A DNA stretch of 64,000 bases from Martinezella rhizogenes (GTDB lineage Bacteria > Pseudomonadota > Alphaproteobacteria > Rhizobiales > Rhizobiaceae). Position numbers and translations under genes: made by a program. Positions 9,788 through 18,507 of this stretch are shown here, piece after piece (the first letter of the stretch is position 1; every line of letters begins with the position of its first letter). The notes under the pieces are model-generated. The model was not told the DNA's origin. It saw only the letters and a list, made by a program, of their open reading frames with translations, and did no database searches. The stretch spans positions 186,001 to 250,000 of the forward strand of contig JAAMEZ010000021.1 in the NCBI GenBank assembly GCA_013322215.1, read 5' to 3'.

Positions 9788-10366
9788 TCACACCGGCTTC
9801 ATCGAAGCCAGTATTTCCTGCTCGATGACGGCCTCGGCGGCGTTCCACGCTTTTGTCGCGATGGTCGGATCATGAAAAGCGCGGGCATCGATCGTCGCAC
9901 CGTCCAGAAGTATCATCAGAATCGAAGCAATGCGCGCAGTGGCTGGTTCCGGCAAAAGCGCCTTCAGCATGTCGGCCATCCATGCCATCATGGTTTTCTT
10001 GTATTGAATGGCGACGGTAGAGATCTTTGGATAGTCGGTGCCGAATTCAGCAAGTGCACGCTCGAAAAGGCAGCCGGAAAATTCCGGGGTGCCGAACCAT
10101 GCCTCGTGCCAGGCAAAAATAGCTCTCAATTGTTCCTTCGCCGAGGCCATCGGCTCAACACATGCCCGAAGACTGGCCATGATGTCGTGATAGCGACGAT
10201 CGAGTACGGCGGCAATGAGATCATCCTTGCCGGGGAAATGGTTGTAGAGCGTCATGCGGGCAACACCGGCTTCAGCCAAAATGCGGTCTATGCCGACCGG
10301 ATGAAAGCCGTGCCTTGAAAACAGGTCGGTCGCAATGAGGATAAGTTGCTCTTTTTTCGGGCTCAT
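9788..10366 (-). CDS. TetR-family regulator
   Basis: A 192-residue repressor-type protein. The helix-turn-helix (residues 6-52) includes GIDRILAEAGVARMTLYNHF with the usual TLYNHF recognition-helix ending. The ligand domain contains WHEAWFGTPEFSGCLFERA, typical of the AcrR-like subgroup found next to oxidoreductases and electrophile-response genes. GAGG five bases before the ATG supports the start. No co-transcribed target is downstream, so it may act on its own promoter or on the AraC gene across the divergent gap. Confidence 0.85.
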   Translation of the reverse strand: MSPKKEQLILIATDLFSRHGFHPVGIDRILAEAGVARMTLYNHFPGKDDLIAAVLDRRYHDIMASLRACVEPMASAKEQLRAIFAWHEAWFGTPEFSGCLFERALAEFGTDYPKISTVAIQYKKTMMAWMADMLKALLPEPATARIASILMILLDGATIDARAFHDPTIATKAWNAAEAVIEQEILASMKPV

Positions 10367-10669
10367 CGATGCCTCAAGCGCAGTTCACCCTGCAATGGAG
10401 AGATTATGCTTCGTTGTCCAGCGATTCCGATATGGACTTTCTATACTGACCGTTCTATCTAAATAGTCAATCGGCACCGTCGGTGCCTCCTAAGCCTGCG
10501 GGAATCCATGAATGCAGTGAGCAGCCATCTCGTCGCGTTTCCCTGCCGCAAGGCTGCCGGACGAGATTTTGCGCGGCACGCAAAACGTTTGCTCGCGAAC
10601 CCATTGTCGCATTCTCCGGTTGCTCTACCTATCGCTCAAAGGCCGTGGGCCTGGAAGTAGACAGTCCCC
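10367..10669. promoter_or_regulatory. Divergent tetR/araC intergenic region
   Basis: These 303 bases hold no convincing gene. CTATCTAAATAG (10455-10466) is a small palindrome inside TGAC...GTCA and is the best TetR operator candidate. GGCACC-GTC-GGTGCC (10473-10487) is a perfect short hairpin. The half nearer the AraC gene is GC-rich and featureless. Confidence 0.4.
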
Positions 10670-11725
10670 GTGGCCCAGATGCATTCGACCTTGATGTTTA
10701 ATTTCTCGACGCTCAACTTTCCTGAAAAAGATCGGTTCCACGCTTGGGTCAGCGACAATCACTGCGATTGCATATTGCGGGATGACGCCCCCATCGCGTT
10801 CGACGCTGAAGCAAGCGGTGCGGCTCTCGGTCCTCTTATCCTGTCCACCAGGCGGTGGCTCAATCAGGCACGGCCTTCTGTCTATGAGGTCAATCGAGCA
10901 GAGCGACATATACGAAGCGACGGCCAGGATTTCTTTCGTTTCACATTGATGGTGAGCGGCCAATTCTTGTGCCGATGGACCACTGATCAACCCATAAAAT
11001 CGGCCGGTGATCTTTTCGTTCTTGATGCTGCTCAGGTGAACCAAGGCATGGTTGCCGCCGGTGAAGTGATCTCTTTGGTGGTGCCGAGAGATCTCCTGCC
11101 GAGCCGTACCCAGCTTTTGCACGGGCTGACTCTCGCGGGTGGCGTCGGTCGTCTCCTTGGAGACCACCTCCTTTCGTTGTCGCGAAACCTTGAAAGCCTG
11201 GGCGAGCACGAAGTCCCCTATGTCGTTCAATCAACCTTGCAGCTTTTGACCGCCGCGGTTTCGCTGACGCCGGATACCGTCGTTGAAGCGGCCAGCCCGA
11301 TAAGAGATGCACTCTTCAATCGGATCCTGCGCTACATCGATGCGCATCTGCTGGATGCCAATCTTACGCCCGATCGCATTTGCCGGGACGTCGGCCTGTC
11401 GCGCGCAAAACTCTATCAGCTGTTCGAAGGCAGCGGCGGCGTCATGCGGCAAATACAGCGCAGGAGATTGCATCGCGCCTACCAAATGCTGGCAGATCCC
11501 AATCGGCCGCAGCCTCATATCGCCGAGATCGCCTGGCGGCATGGCTTCTCGAACGAGAAATACTTCTACCGCCTGTTCAAAGCCGAATTCGGTCACACTC
11601 CCGGTGACACTTTGGAGAATATTCGCGCCGGCTCCTCGCTGAAACACATCGCTGCTCATCGCCATCGGGAGCATGATAATCGGCCTTTGGGCTGGACCTT
11701 GCCTTTCGGCGTACCCGGCAATTGA
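10670..11725 (+). CDS. AraC-family regulator (FeaR-like N-terminus)
   Basis: A 351-residue activator. The N-terminal half (about 10-190) is the cupin-like AraC_binding_2 sensing region, seen in regulators such as FeaR that respond to aromatic or amine catabolites. The C-terminal third (about 215-320) holds two helix-turn-helix motifs: LTPDRICRDVGLSRAKLYQL, then IAEIAWRHGFSNEKYFYRLF with the typical FxxxFG-like ending. I used GTG 10670; ATG 10679 is nearly as likely. No ligand or target is evident. It is divergent from the TetR gene. Confidence 0.85.
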   Translation: MAQMHSTLMFNFSTLNFPEKDRFHAWVSDNHCDCILRDDAPIAFDAEASGAALGPLILSTRRWLNQARPSVYEVNRAERHIRSDGQDFFRFTLMVSGQFLCRWTTDQPIKSAGDLFVLDAAQVNQGMVAAGEVISLVVPRDLLPSRTQLLHGLTLAGGVGRLLGDHLLSLSRNLESLGEHEVPYVVQSTLQLLTAAVSLTPDTVVEAASPIRDALFNRILRYIDAHLLDANLTPDRICRDVGLSRAKLYQLFEGSGGVMRQIQRRRLHRAYQMLADPNRPQPHIAEIAWRHGFSNEKYFYRLFKAEFGHTPGDTLENIRAGSSLKHIAAHRHREHDNRPLGWTLPFGVPGN

Positions 11726-11797
11726 AAATATCTGCCAGGCGACAGCCGACACCATCCGTCATTTCCTCGTTTACGGTGGCGTCGACATTGCCGATAT

Positions 11798-13687
11798 TTA
11801 CTTGCCGAACGGGTTGGCCTTGCCGTCCCATTCTAGCGGATTGCCGCCTGTCGGTTGCTGTGAGGTAGCCGCGTTCTGCTGGCTGCCACTGCTGTCATCA
11901 GATTTCGGTTGGAATCTCGGCGAGAAATGCGGGAGCATCAACCGCGCCCAGGAACGATTGATCTTGGAAGCCTCGTCGGGGCAGCGGGCTGCCCGTTCTT
12001 TCGGCAGCATGCCATTATCAACAATCGGACTGTTGTTTGCCGGATCAAGGCCATAGACCATGCAGAGCAGGTTGAAGTAGCGCTGCGCATCGAGCGAATG
12101 CTCGTCGGCAAACGACGCTGTATCCGGCGTGCTCGACGATTGGCTGTTGACCTTGAACCAGACGGACGCCAACTGGAGAACGCGCGCAATATCGTTCTTG
12201 GTTTCATTATCGTCGACATGCGAAAGCAACAGGACTGCGGCGAGTTGGTCGACGGAATCCTCTTCGCGACCGACCGCAGGAATATCCAGCAGGTCGATCA
12301 AGGCGTGGCCGGATTCGTGCAACAGGATAAAGCGGAGATTGTCCTTGACGAACTCGATCGTCAACGCCTCCGGGTCCGATGCGCCTTTCGAGAGTGCCTT
12401 GCCCATCTGCAGAAGACTGTCGATCATCTCGTAGCAGAGAAAAACCGCGCCGTTCTTCTTGTTGTAAAATGCATTGACCGTATCGCATTGCCGCGTGACG
12501 TAGTGCAGTGGACGCGGCGTCACGAAAAGTCCGTCGAGACCGTCGATTTCGGGGATATTCAAAAAGAGGTGGGTATCGACGGCCCATTTGTAGGCGTAAT
12601 TCAGCTTTGGGTCTTCCGGCGGAAAATAGTGATAGACGAAACGCAATCCCTTGCCGTCCGATGTCACCAACGAACCGTCGGAGGGCGGTGGAAGCGCCCC
12701 ATCCTTCTGTTCCGTAAGTCCGTCATTGTCGCCAGCCTGCGCCGTCTGACCGTCAGCCGAACCATTGTCCTGCTGCGACTGAGCCTGCCTCTCGGTCGAA
12801 CTGTCTGCCGAGCCATTGCCATTTGAAGCAGATCCTTGGCCACCGGCGCTTGCGAGATCCGCAAGTTTCGTCAATGTCGGATAGCTCGGATCGCCGTCGG
12901 CTGGATTTCCTCCGAACGGATAAAAACCGTTGGAGATCAACACGGAGATGTTTTCGATGATCTTGCTGTTCTTGTCGCCGTTCCAGCTAAGATCATAACC
13001 GCGGATCTCATTGCCTCTCTGTTCGAAGCGCGAATAGAATTTTCGGTCACCGACCGTGCCGGAGATGATGAACCAGTTCTGACGCTTGAGCTGGTAGGTG
13101 ATCGTGCTGCCCTGCTCGCTGGCAAGGTTTTGATAGACTGCATCGATGTCGCCCGGGCCACTATTGGCAAAACGGGCCGTCTTCAGCGCGACGGCGCCAT
13201 CCTCCGTCTGCAGGGTCTCTCCGCCGAGCTTGTTGCCCTGCCTTTGGGTCAGCAGGTCCGCAGGGTAGGAAATCGTCATGCCCGTCAGAGAATTGTCCAG
13301 CGTGCGCCATTGCAATTGCTTGCGCAGGTCAAGCGCTGTTCTACCCAATTCGAGCGCGTCCTGGGCGGAAAGCTTGCCCGTCGCCGGACGGTTATGATCG
13401 CGCTGATAGCTCGCAATCGCGTTGCGGCCACTCGGCCCGTAAGAGCCGTCGGCAAAGCCGTTATAGTAGCCGAGCAGAATGAGCCCCTCCTGCGTGAGCC
13501 GCCTCTCCCAAATGTTGAGCGCATCCTCGATCGAACCGGCGCTTTCGAGATCCGGCCGAGCGGCATCCCGGTTTGAAGATTGCGCCAAGGCAGGCTGGAT
13601 CGATGCGGAGAATGGAAAGGCCAGGAGAAGAGCCAGGGCGAAGAACATTTTCCTGGAACGGCAAAGCCTCAAGGCGAAATTCATCAT
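11798..13687 (-). CDS. Exported DUF4344 metallopeptidase-like protein with PG-binding-like domain
   Basis: A 629-residue protein with a signal peptide (LCRSRKMFFALALLLAFPF, ending QPALAQ, cleavage near residue 36). A peptidoglycan-binding-like module follows (GYYNGFADGSYGPSGRNAIASYQ), then a central Gln/Ser-rich linker. The C-terminal DUF4344 domain carries a zinc-type HESGH at about 456-460 with a downstream Glu/Asp pair (REEDSVDQLA). That pattern suggests a periplasmic metalloprotease tethered near the cell wall. I start at 13687, where GGAG precedes an ATGATG pair; the frame runs to 13882 but the added part lies inside the neighbour. The proteolytic activity itself is inferred from HExxH. 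Confidence 0.8.
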   Translation of the reverse strand: MMNFALRLCRSRKMFFALALLLAFPFSASIQPALAQSSNRDAARPDLESAGSIEDALNIWERRLTQEGLILLGYYNGFADGSYGPSGRNAIASYQRDHNRPATGKLSAQDALELGRTALDLRKQLQWRTLDNSLTGMTISYPADLLTQRQGNKLGGETLQTEDGAVALKTARFANSGPGDIDAVYQNLASEQGSTITYQLKRQNWFIISGTVGDRKFYSRFEQRGNEIRGYDLSWNGDKNSKIIENISVLISNGFYPFGGNPADGDPSYPTLTKLADLASAGGQGSASNGNGSADSSTERQAQSQQDNGSADGQTAQAGDNDGLTEQKDGALPPPSDGSLVTSDGKGLRFVYHYFPPEDPKLNYAYKWAVDTHLFLNIPEIDGLDGLFVTPRPLHYVTRQCDTVNAFYNKKNGAVFLCYEMIDSLLQMGKALSKGASDPEALTIEFVKDNLRFILLHESGHALIDLLDIPAVGREEDSVDQLAAVLLLSHVDDNETKNDIARVLQLASVWFKVNSQSSSTPDTASFADEHSLDAQRYFNLLCMVYGLDPANNSPIVDNGMLPKERAARCPDEASKINRSWARLMLPHFSPRFQPKSDDSSGSQQNAATSQQPTGGNPLEWDGKANPFGK

Positions 13688-13767
13688 GGGCAAGCTCCGG
13701 TTCTCTGGATGGACTGTCGTAAAAAGGGAGGTGTTTGGCATGAGGAGGCGCTTGTACATGCCGAAAA

Positions 13768-14793
13768 TCACTGCCCGGAGACGGTTCGCAGCAGCAACAC
13801 ATCGATGTCGCGGTCGGGCGTATAATTCCTGATATCCATCTCGAATTGCGTCGGAGAGATCTTCTTCACGCCGTTGCCGCAAAAGGAAACCAGTGTTTTG
13901 GGATCGCCCTTATCGACGATCAGCTTGAAATCGCCGATCGGCCCAGCCCAATTGCCGCCGGAAGTGATGACGTAGGACAGATATTGCTCGAAAGCCTGAA
14001 GGCCTTTGGCGTTGTCGTCCGAGATCCGCTGATAAAGAGAGCGGGCCGACTTCATGAAGGTTTCGTCGGTGCAGAACTTCTGGCGATAGGATTTAAGCTG
14101 ATCTGCATCCATATCCGGCGAGCCGAGCGACAGCGTCGACTGACTGCCGACGACAGGCACATAGGTCTGCTGTACGACAATCTCCTTCCCTTTCGGAAAG
14201 GTCTGACTCCGCCAATATTTGGATCGCAGCGTCCAGAGCGGATACAGGGTGGCCGGCTGTCCGCTGTAGTCGCCTTCGCCGGCATCGAAGATCCCGGCAT
14301 CCACCAACTCCTTGCGCTGCGCATTCGTCAAGCGGGTGATCGCCGCTTCGGTGGCTTCGGTCGTTGGCACCAGGGATATGTGTTGCGCCTTGAGTTTATC
14401 TGTAATCTCCTCGTCTGGCTGACCATCGGCTACGAGGAAAGCACGCTGTTCAAGCTGCGAGGCAATGGGTTGCCCATCGACCACGGTTTGGAATTTCATG
14501 AAATTGTCGCTCGCCGGATCGGGAACCACAGTGGTGGAGTTGGATCCGCCGCCCGGAAATGCAGGCATCGGAAAGGCGATGGTGGTCGTATAGTCCGCGT
14601 TCGTCAGATTGCGGAAGCGGTAGGAAATGCGAATGCCTGCGGCGGATAGGTACAGATCCTCCGAGACGAGTGCGATCTTGTCCGTTTTCTGAAGGACCAG
14701 ACCACCGGTTCCGAGTGTGGCCGAACTGTCGTCGCCAAAGGCTGGGGTGGATAGCAGCAGCATCGCGATACAGGCGAGCGGGTCAAAGCGCAT
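13768..14793 (-). CDS. Exported DUF4424 family protein
   Basis: A 341-residue secreted protein. A short signal peptide (CIAMLLLSTPAFGDD) leads into a beta-rich body with YRFRNLTNADYTTTIAFPMP near residue 57, characteristic of DUF4424. Two cysteines (KFCTDE and SFCGNG) could form a disulfide. It lies 80 bases upstream of the DUF4344 gene on the same strand and is probably co-transcribed. DUF4424 has no established function; the placement with envelope proteins argues for a periplasmic role. Confidence 0.75.
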   Translation of the reverse strand: MRFDPLACIAMLLLSTPAFGDDSSATLGTGGLVLQKTDKIALVSEDLYLSAAGIRISYRFRNLTNADYTTTIAFPMPAFPGGGSNSTTVVPDPASDNFMKFQTVVDGQPIASQLEQRAFLVADGQPDEEITDKLKAQHISLVPTTEATEAAITRLTNAQRKELVDAGIFDAGEGDYSGQPATLYPLWTLRSKYWRSQTFPKGKEIVVQQTYVPVVGSQSTLSLGSPDMDADQLKSYRQKFCTDETFMKSARSLYQRISDDNAKGLQAFEQYLSYVITSGGNWAGPIGDFKLIVDKGDPKTLVSFCGNGVKKISPTQFEMDIRNYTPDRDIDVLLLRTVSGQ

Positions 14794-15172
14794 TACCGGT
14801 TCTTTCTAAATTGGCGGGAATGTCATGGGCGGCGCGCAGAGCTCGTCACGAGCCATCCTGCTGATAGGTCGGCAATCATCCAGCCGCAGATCCCTGCGCC
14901 CACGGGATGCGACGGATTTCGATCATTAGAGGTGTCAGGCTTCGAGCTTGGATTTTGCATGACCTGCCGTGAATCAGGGTGATATCTGACCTGCCCTGCA
15001 ACGGCATTGCGGGCGTCGGAGTGCAGAGCTTGAACGCCTTTATCAGAGTGCGTCGCCCGCACCGATCTCCGCGCGTCTTTCGTAGGTGCACATCCGTCCA
15101 TATTTCTCAGAATCCATCGCGATAGCTGACCGGAAAGTCCTGACATTTTTAGAGGCAACCTGCGGCTTAAAG
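14794..15172. other. Intergenic region without a supported gene
   Basis: About 380 bases upstream of the DUF4424 gene. Short minus frames (for example 14876-15091) lack ribosome sites and protein-like composition. It presumably contains the promoter for the DUF4424-DUF4344 pair. Confidence 0.4.
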
Positions 15173-15197
15173 TCCGGTCTTGCTCGAAAAGACCGGA
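15173..15197 (-). terminator. Hairpin terminator of the 161-aa exported protein gene
   Basis: Nine-base arms TCCGGTCTT/AAGACCGGA (15173-15181 and 15189-15197) enclose a GCTCGAA loop, directly downstream of the minus-strand stop. On that strand it is followed by CTTTAAG, a short U-rich stretch. Confidence 0.55.
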
Positions 15198-15198
15198 T

Positions 15199-15684
15199 TT
15201 ACTGCGGCATCTGCTCAACTTCCGAAAGCGCATAGCCGCGTTGGACCGTCCCGCTAAAGGCAGCGCCGTGACAGCTTAGGGAATAGCGCTCCCAGGAATT
15301 GTTCGTGACGATCGATTGCGTTGGCGTATCCACGGTGCGGTTCTGATAATTGATCTCGGCCTCATAGAGGGCCTGCTCACCGGGGCCTTGTAAGACACCC
15401 TTTGTCGAGACCAGGGTTTGACGTGTGCCGCCCTCCTGCATGGCGACAGGCTTTGGCATGGCTAAGGCCGTCTGCTCCCGATGCTGCTCCGTCAGATAGG
15501 CGACGCATTCCGCAAAGCTCGAAAAGGGGCCGGCCACGAGCGGTTCAGGCGGTAGAGATCCGCTGGCAAGCGCTGTGCGGGCGATAAGAAATACGCAAGC
15601 TGCGGCGAGCCGTGGACCGACATGGAGCGATCGCTGGGTACTCGTCCTCTTAGTCATGGATTCATTTGGTAAAACAATACCCAT
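15199..15684 (-). CDS. Small exported protein of unknown function (161 aa)
   Basis: The ATG at 15684 is preceded by GGGAGAACCA, which decides the start. A basic N-terminus and hydrophobic stretch (RLAAACVFLIARTALASG) form a signal peptide with cleavage after about residue 41. The mature part has two cysteines (FAECVAYL and SLSCHG) and no recognised domain. The same strand and spacing as the LprI-like gene upstream suggest one transcription unit. I do not recognise the family. Confidence 0.6.
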   Translation of the reverse strand: MGIVLPNESMTKRTSTQRSLHVGPRLAAACVFLIARTALASGSLPPEPLVAGPFSSFAECVAYLTEQHREQTALAMPKPVAMQEGGTRQTLVSTKGVLQGPGEQALYEAEINYQNRTVDTPTQSIVTNNSWERYSLSCHGAAFSGTVQRGYALSEVEQMPQ

Positions 15685-15788
15685 TGGTTCTCCCTGCCAT
15701 CGAGACGGACGTTTCATTATGTCGCCTCCTTGAGATCCAGGCGCGGCATGTTCGCGCCGGCCTTGCCCTGGGTCACTTCAAACTACCC

Positions 15789-16622
15789 TCATTGTGCCGG
15801 CGGATAGGTTGGGCTTGTCAGGCACTGGTCGAACCAGGCTGTATCCGTCGTTTCGAGCGGCCAGATGCCTTCGACGTCGAGTTTGGCAAAGCCAGTCTTC
15901 GGCGATGGAAAATGTTGATCCGCGTCGGGATTCAGCGTCCAGGTCACATCCTTGCCGCCGCCACAGATATCGCCCGACTGGTCGCTGCACAGAGCAGCGG
16001 GCTTCGCAATGTTGCCTTCGATGGTGCTGACTGCGTGATATTCATAGAGGGACCAGCTGGCCCATTCCGTGCTGACGCTGCAAAGGCGGTCCTTGTTTTG
16101 GACATGCATGGCGCCGCTGCATTGATAGGAATAGCTCGACCCATCCCTGTCGTTGGGAATGAACTCGCAACTCGTATCGAAGCCGGCAAAGGCGCCTCCG
16201 CTGTATTTCGCGAGGAAGCGGCGCTGCGCCTGAGCTTGCATGATCAACCCTTTCTCCGATTGATCCTTAAGCTGTGCGGTGCGTTCTGTAATCGCTTGTC
16301 GCAGCTTTCCGGCCGGCATGGCCGAACCGTCCGAGCCGGTATTCAGCCCCTCATTGCGCGCCGCGATCCAGCGGCGCTGGCTATTCACCAGCATCGAGCG
16401 GATTTCCGGATCTGGCGCTGATTTGAGGAGCGCGGCATAGACTTGTCCCATGGCGGCGTCGGCTGCCTTGAGACTGGTGTTGCCGCAGATTCTCTTATCG
16501 ATCGGATCGCTCGCCTTGGTGCAGTCGATTGCCCAGGAGGGAGTTGCAACACTCACTCCCAAGATCGCCAGAAGGCCGGCGATCGTCAGCCGAATTTTCG
16601 CTCTGGATTGATGACGGCACAT
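15789..16622 (-). CDS. LprI-type (DUF1311) exported protein, putative lysozyme inhibitor
   Basis: A 277-residue exported protein. The signal peptide (LTIAGLLAILGVSVATPSWA) is followed by the DUF1311/LprI module: IDCTKASDPIDKRICG, then LKAADAAMGQVY and SQRRWIAARN, giving the family's C...C...D..Y...Q..W..R pattern at about 28-90. The C-terminal half is extra and cysteine-rich (six Cys). LprI of Mycobacterium tuberculosis is reported to inhibit lysozyme; many DUF1311 proteins are untested. Start ATG 16622 follows AAGGAACGG. An Ivy-like gene lies 1.5 kb away, which strengthens an envelope-protection idea. Confidence 0.75.
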   Translation of the reverse strand: MCRHQSRAKIRLTIAGLLAILGVSVATPSWAIDCTKASDPIDKRICGNTSLKAADAAMGQVYAALLKSAPDPEIRSMLVNSQRRWIAARNEGLNTGSDGSAMPAGKLRQAITERTAQLKDQSEKGLIMQAQAQRRFLAKYSGGAFAGFDTSCEFIPNDRDGSSYSYQCSGAMHVQNKDRLCSVSTEWASWSLYEYHAVSTIEGNIAKPAALCSDQSGDICGGGKDVTWTLNPDADQHFPSPKTGFAKLDVEGIWPLETTDTAWFDQCLTSPTYPPAQ

Positions 16623-16786
16623 GGTGGCTTCCGTTCCTTTATTTCTTCTGCCGGAGGTCCGGTAGGGTGATATCGCAATCGCACGGATCGATACCGTTAT
16701 CGAAAGCTCCGCACCTTTCTGCGATGAACGGCGAGTTCGATCAGATCGGAGGTGGAAAGAAGGCCGGGAGCTTCCAGATACGGTTG

Positions 16787-17662
16787 TCAATTCGCCCTAT
16801 GCCATTTGGACCGTTCACAGGTGGCTTCATAGTCCGAAACCGTTGGCTTGCCGTCACCAAAACTGGTGAGGCTTAGCTCCATGTCGCCCTTGTGATAATA
16901 GTAGCTGCAGGACGCCAGATCGGTGCCCGAGCAATCGGTCGCCTCGATGATCCCGGTCTTGCGGATATTGTCGCCAACGACATCCTGATAGGCGGGGGCG
17001 GGACTGCGAAACGGCTCCCACCCTTCGGCAATGATCGCCGCGCGGGCCTCGGCGACGGGCTTGCCATAAACATTCGGCACCACGGCCTGTCCGCCACAGA
17101 CGGACTGCTCTCTCGCCAGAGGCTCGACTTCAATTGCATGACCGTCAACAAGCCGAACGTCACCAATAGGCGTTTGAACAAGGTCGCCGTCGACAATTCG
17201 CAGGCTGTCCTTGGCCGCGACGATCCTGCCGATCGATAGCTTGCTGTTCTTACTTGCGTAGATGATGACGAAAAGCTGCGTGCCGCTAAAGAGCGCGATG
17301 TTACCCTGATTGATCTCGCAGGCACCGGCGGTAGAAGGCTCGAATTCGCCGGCAAAGCTCACAGCGTCATAGGATCCGAGCTTTGCTTCCCCCGTCACTC
17401 CCCAGCCGAGAGCGTTGGCCGTCTTTCCGCCCGCGCTCTTCGGAACGACCAGCGCATCGCATTCTTCCCGGGATTGAGCCGAGGCAGGCGCTTTGGGCAA
17501 CTGTGATAGAAGCGCGATTTCAAGCCCCGGAACCCGCGACCGTATGCTCGGCGGAGCCTCTGTACTCTGGCCCATCGCGATCGGGCCGCCGCTCAAAAGA
17601 AAGGTCAATACGAGCAGAGTGCGACCGGCCGAGGGTTGGAAAATACGCTTGCGAATAATCAA
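16787..17662 (-). CDS. Exported protein with PASTA-like C-terminal segment
   Basis: A 291-residue protein with a signal peptide (TLLVLTFLLSGGPIAMGQ) and no lipobox. Around residues 195-225 it reads VVPNVYGKPVAEARAAIIAEGW, the VPNVxGxxxxxAxxxL signature of PASTA-type domains that bind muropeptides or beta-lactams. Four cysteines follow (ATDCSG, ASCSYY, EATCER and an earlier VCGGQ). The first half is unrecognised. It is the most upstream gene of the minus-strand exported cluster and diverges from the Ivy-like gene. The PASTA assignment is from pattern only. Confidence 0.65.
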   Translation of the reverse strand: MIIRKRIFQPSAGRTLLVLTFLLSGGPIAMGQSTEAPPSIRSRVPGLEIALLSQLPKAPASAQSREECDALVVPKSAGGKTANALGWGVTGEAKLGSYDAVSFAGEFEPSTAGACEINQGNIALFSGTQLFVIIYASKNSKLSIGRIVAAKDSLRIVDGDLVQTPIGDVRLVDGHAIEVEPLAREQSVCGGQAVVPNVYGKPVAEARAAIIAEGWEPFRSPAPAYQDVVGDNIRKTGIIEATDCSGTDLASCSYYYHKGDMELSLTSFGDGKPTVSDYEATCERSKWHRAN

Positions 17663-18110
17663 TAGGGCCTCGAAGACTTGGATATCGGCGAAAAATACAG
17701 GGATGTCTATTCAACAGCTGTGTACCATTCAAGACGCCTGGACTTGAGTGAAGTCTCCTCCCCTCCATCTCGAGTGCACATCCGTCTACAATTGCGCTTT
17801 CACGATATTTCGCATCGAAAAGCGAGGCGGCGAGCTTGCGCCGGTTCCTTTCGTGGCGATCGCTTTTTTCCAGACCGTAGCTGGAAATTGCCGGCCACAT
17901 CATGAGCCTGCCAAGCCGCTATTCCCATCCGGCGCCCGGACAGTGCAGGATCATCCATAACAAGTGCACTTGCGTTCAGATTTCGGAAATCGGCTGTCAT
18001 CGGTCACGCTGTCAGGCTATGCGGATATTGAGGCTGCGATAGAGGTCCCGTTCGAGGCGATGTACCTCCTCTTTTGTGGCCCGCTGTCGTGAGAGGACAA
18101 ACACGGATTC
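17663..18110. promoter_or_regulatory. Divergent intergenic region between two exported-protein clusters
   Basis: These 448 bases separate the minus-strand cluster (ending 17662) from the plus-strand Ivy-like gene and should carry both promoters. Short frames here have no ribosome site or family likeness. A GAGAGGACA site lies about 14 bases before the Ivy-like ATG. Nothing else is evident. Confidence 0.4.
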
Positions 18111-18503
18111 ATGCGTAAGCTCCTATTAATTCTTGCAGTCTTCGGCCTGGCGGACATCGCCCATGCCGGAGACGTGAACTTTTACGATCTCCTGAAGGAC
18201 CCGGTTTATGCCCGGTCATGGAAGGCCATGCTGTCATCGGCCAAGGGAACGCCTGCCTGGGTGCGCGACCAGAACAGGTTCATCGCAGAACCCGTCAAGA
18301 CCATCTCCATCGACTCGGTGGACTATTCGATCAGCATCCTTGCCAAGCAGCATGCGACAAACGATGGCCAGGCAGCAATCCTCTTCAAACCGGACGGAAC
18401 GCAGGCATGGGCGGAGGTTCAGGACGAGAAAAGCCCAAAGCTCTATTTGGGCAACCCTTCCGCAGCACAGAAGACCGCGCTGGACAAGGCTCTGGCGGAG
18501 TAG
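18111..18503 (+). CDS. Ivy-like exported protein lacking the CKPHDC cysteines
   Basis: A 130-residue periplasmic protein with a clean signal peptide (MRKLLLILAVFGLADIAHAG). The remainder follows the layout of the Ivy vertebrate-lysozyme inhibitor: a helical FYDLLKDPVYARSWKAML segment, PAWV at 48-51, then the inhibitory-loop position. E. coli Ivy has CKPHDC there; this protein has AKQHAT (78-83), keeping Lys79 and His81 but losing both cysteines. A LGNPSAAQKTAL end also fits. If it is a true homologue, the loop is not disulfide-locked. It is followed after four bases by the TPR gene. Confidence 0.6.
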   Translation: MRKLLLILAVFGLADIAHAGDVNFYDLLKDPVYARSWKAMLSSAKGTPAWVRDQNRFIAEPVKTISIDSVDYSISILAKQHATNDGQAAILFKPDGTQAWAEVQDEKSPKLYLGNPSAAQKTALDKALAE

Positions 18504-18507
18504 TCAC

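Noticed and set aside
11909..12826. 305-residue plus frame
   Set aside because: Antisense to the DUF4344 gene, which has HESGH and a signal peptide.
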